Positions 63,602 through 64,000 of a stretch of DNA of 64,000 nt are shown here, in pieces. Every line of letters starts with the position of its first letter. Within the stretch, counting starts at the first letter, position 1. The position numbers and the translations under genes were made by a program. The stretch is from Diplonema papillatum. Its lineage: Eukaryota > Euglenozoa > Diplonemea > Diplonemida > Diplonemidae. The stretch covers positions 1 through 64,000 of the forward strand of contig JAPJBO010000763.1 of the NCBI GenBank assembly GCA_030068145.1. Reading direction: 5' to 3'. The notes beneath the pieces were generated by a model that worked only from the letters and a program-made list of their open reading frames with translations, was not told the origin of the DNA and did no database searches.

Positions 63602-63956
63602 CCCCCTTACAAATCGGTCAGTGCTGCCTAGCGAGTCGCAGTCACTATCAGGGCGAGTGCCCTGAGTTTTTTAACTGATTGCTCAGACACGGTTGTAGGG
63701 GCCTTCTCCCCGTGACGGATTCGCCTGTGCTCGAATAGCACGGGTGGTCCTGGCTGTGACGAGCTACGAACAGCCGCCTGACAAACCAGACTCACACCGC
63801 AGTCCTGTCTGCAGACACTCAGGTTCCACGCTGATGATGGTCCGCCTTATGTGTCCGTGGCTTAAAGGACCGAAACACGGCGCAGACGGGACGAGTGCGG
63901 TGTTGAGCACATACCCATTCCAAGCACGTTCTTGCAAACCCCCCCTTACAAATCGG
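63602..63956 (-). repeat. Family J, copy 2 (minus), with flanking direct repeats
   Basis: The reverse of 35639-35944 with few differences. CCCCCTTACAAATCGG flanks it at 63602-63617 and about 63941-63956, a 16-base direct repeat different from that of copy 1. Both target duplications contain a C/G-run. Confidence 0.7.
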
Positions 63957-63981
63957 GCGGACAACCACGCGTTCTTTTTTT

Positions 63982-64000
63982 TACATAAGCGCCAGCTTGG
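63982..64000 (+). repeat. Family A, copy 13 (left end, cut by window edge)
   Basis: TACATAAGCGCCAGCTTGG after a T-run. Confidence 0.7.

Overview
The window is nuclear DNA from a eukaryote with a repeat-choked, intron-rich genome. Coding stretches are short GC-rich exons with GT-AG introns, separated by kilobases of dispersed repeats, minisatellites and (CA)n arrays. No operons, Shine-Dalgarno sites, CRISPR arrays or tRNA genes were seen. The best gene is a ciliary-type EF-hand/WD40 protein, and the retrotransposon has an OTU-APE-RT-RNase H layout of the kind reported in algae and protists. This suggests a flagellated protist or alga; a chromerid or other alveolate/stramenopile-type genome is a guess, not a demonstration.

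Layout. 1-20.8 kb: no complete gene. It holds the terminal exon of a calmodulin-like gene (4.2 kb), an 18S rRNA fragment (6.5 kb), a possible MHYT-type membrane exon (14.8 kb), a well-formed orphan exon (17.5 kb), a 34-bp minisatellite of about 30 units (10.7-11.7 kb), a 5'-truncated LINE copy (18.5 kb) and many members of short repeat families, here called A, B, C, E, H, J, K and L. 20.87-40.96 kb: one five-exon gene on the + strand. All four junctions keep frame and predict 1,287 residues of the WDR49/WDR64/EFCAB8 type (EF-hand followed by WD40 repeats). Its 13-kb second intron carries an apparently intact two-ORF LINE (26.6-34.3 kb), three SINE-like units and five long (CA)n tracts, all in the sense direction. 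40.9-43.6 kb: tandem repeats that have duplicated the end of the last exon, then a 17-bp minisatellite organised in 174-bp higher-order units. 44.3 kb: a 137-codon ORF. 45-64 kb: mostly non-coding, with the best-defined small DNA transposons: hAT-like MITEs with 8-bp target duplications, Stowaway/mariner-like MITEs with TA duplications, one MITE with 29-bp inverted repeats, and an 877-bp element with terminal inverted repeats followed by poly-C/poly-G.

How it fits together. The chief novelty candidate is the chain in intron 2. The LINE and the SINE-like units all end in GATTCCA-type sequence followed by (CA)n, and each begins directly after (CA)n. A plausible reading is a LINE/SINE partnership that targets AC microsatellites and whose own (CA)n tail becomes the next target, so the intron grows by chaining. 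A second theme is exon material inside repeats: a piece of WD40 exon 2 is fused to repeat A in intron 1, and repeat families E and H carry exon-like segments with canonical splice sites.

Limits: families were identified by reading, without any database search. Boundaries of diverged repeats are approximate to a few bases, and regions called empty may hold diverged repeats or UTRs.
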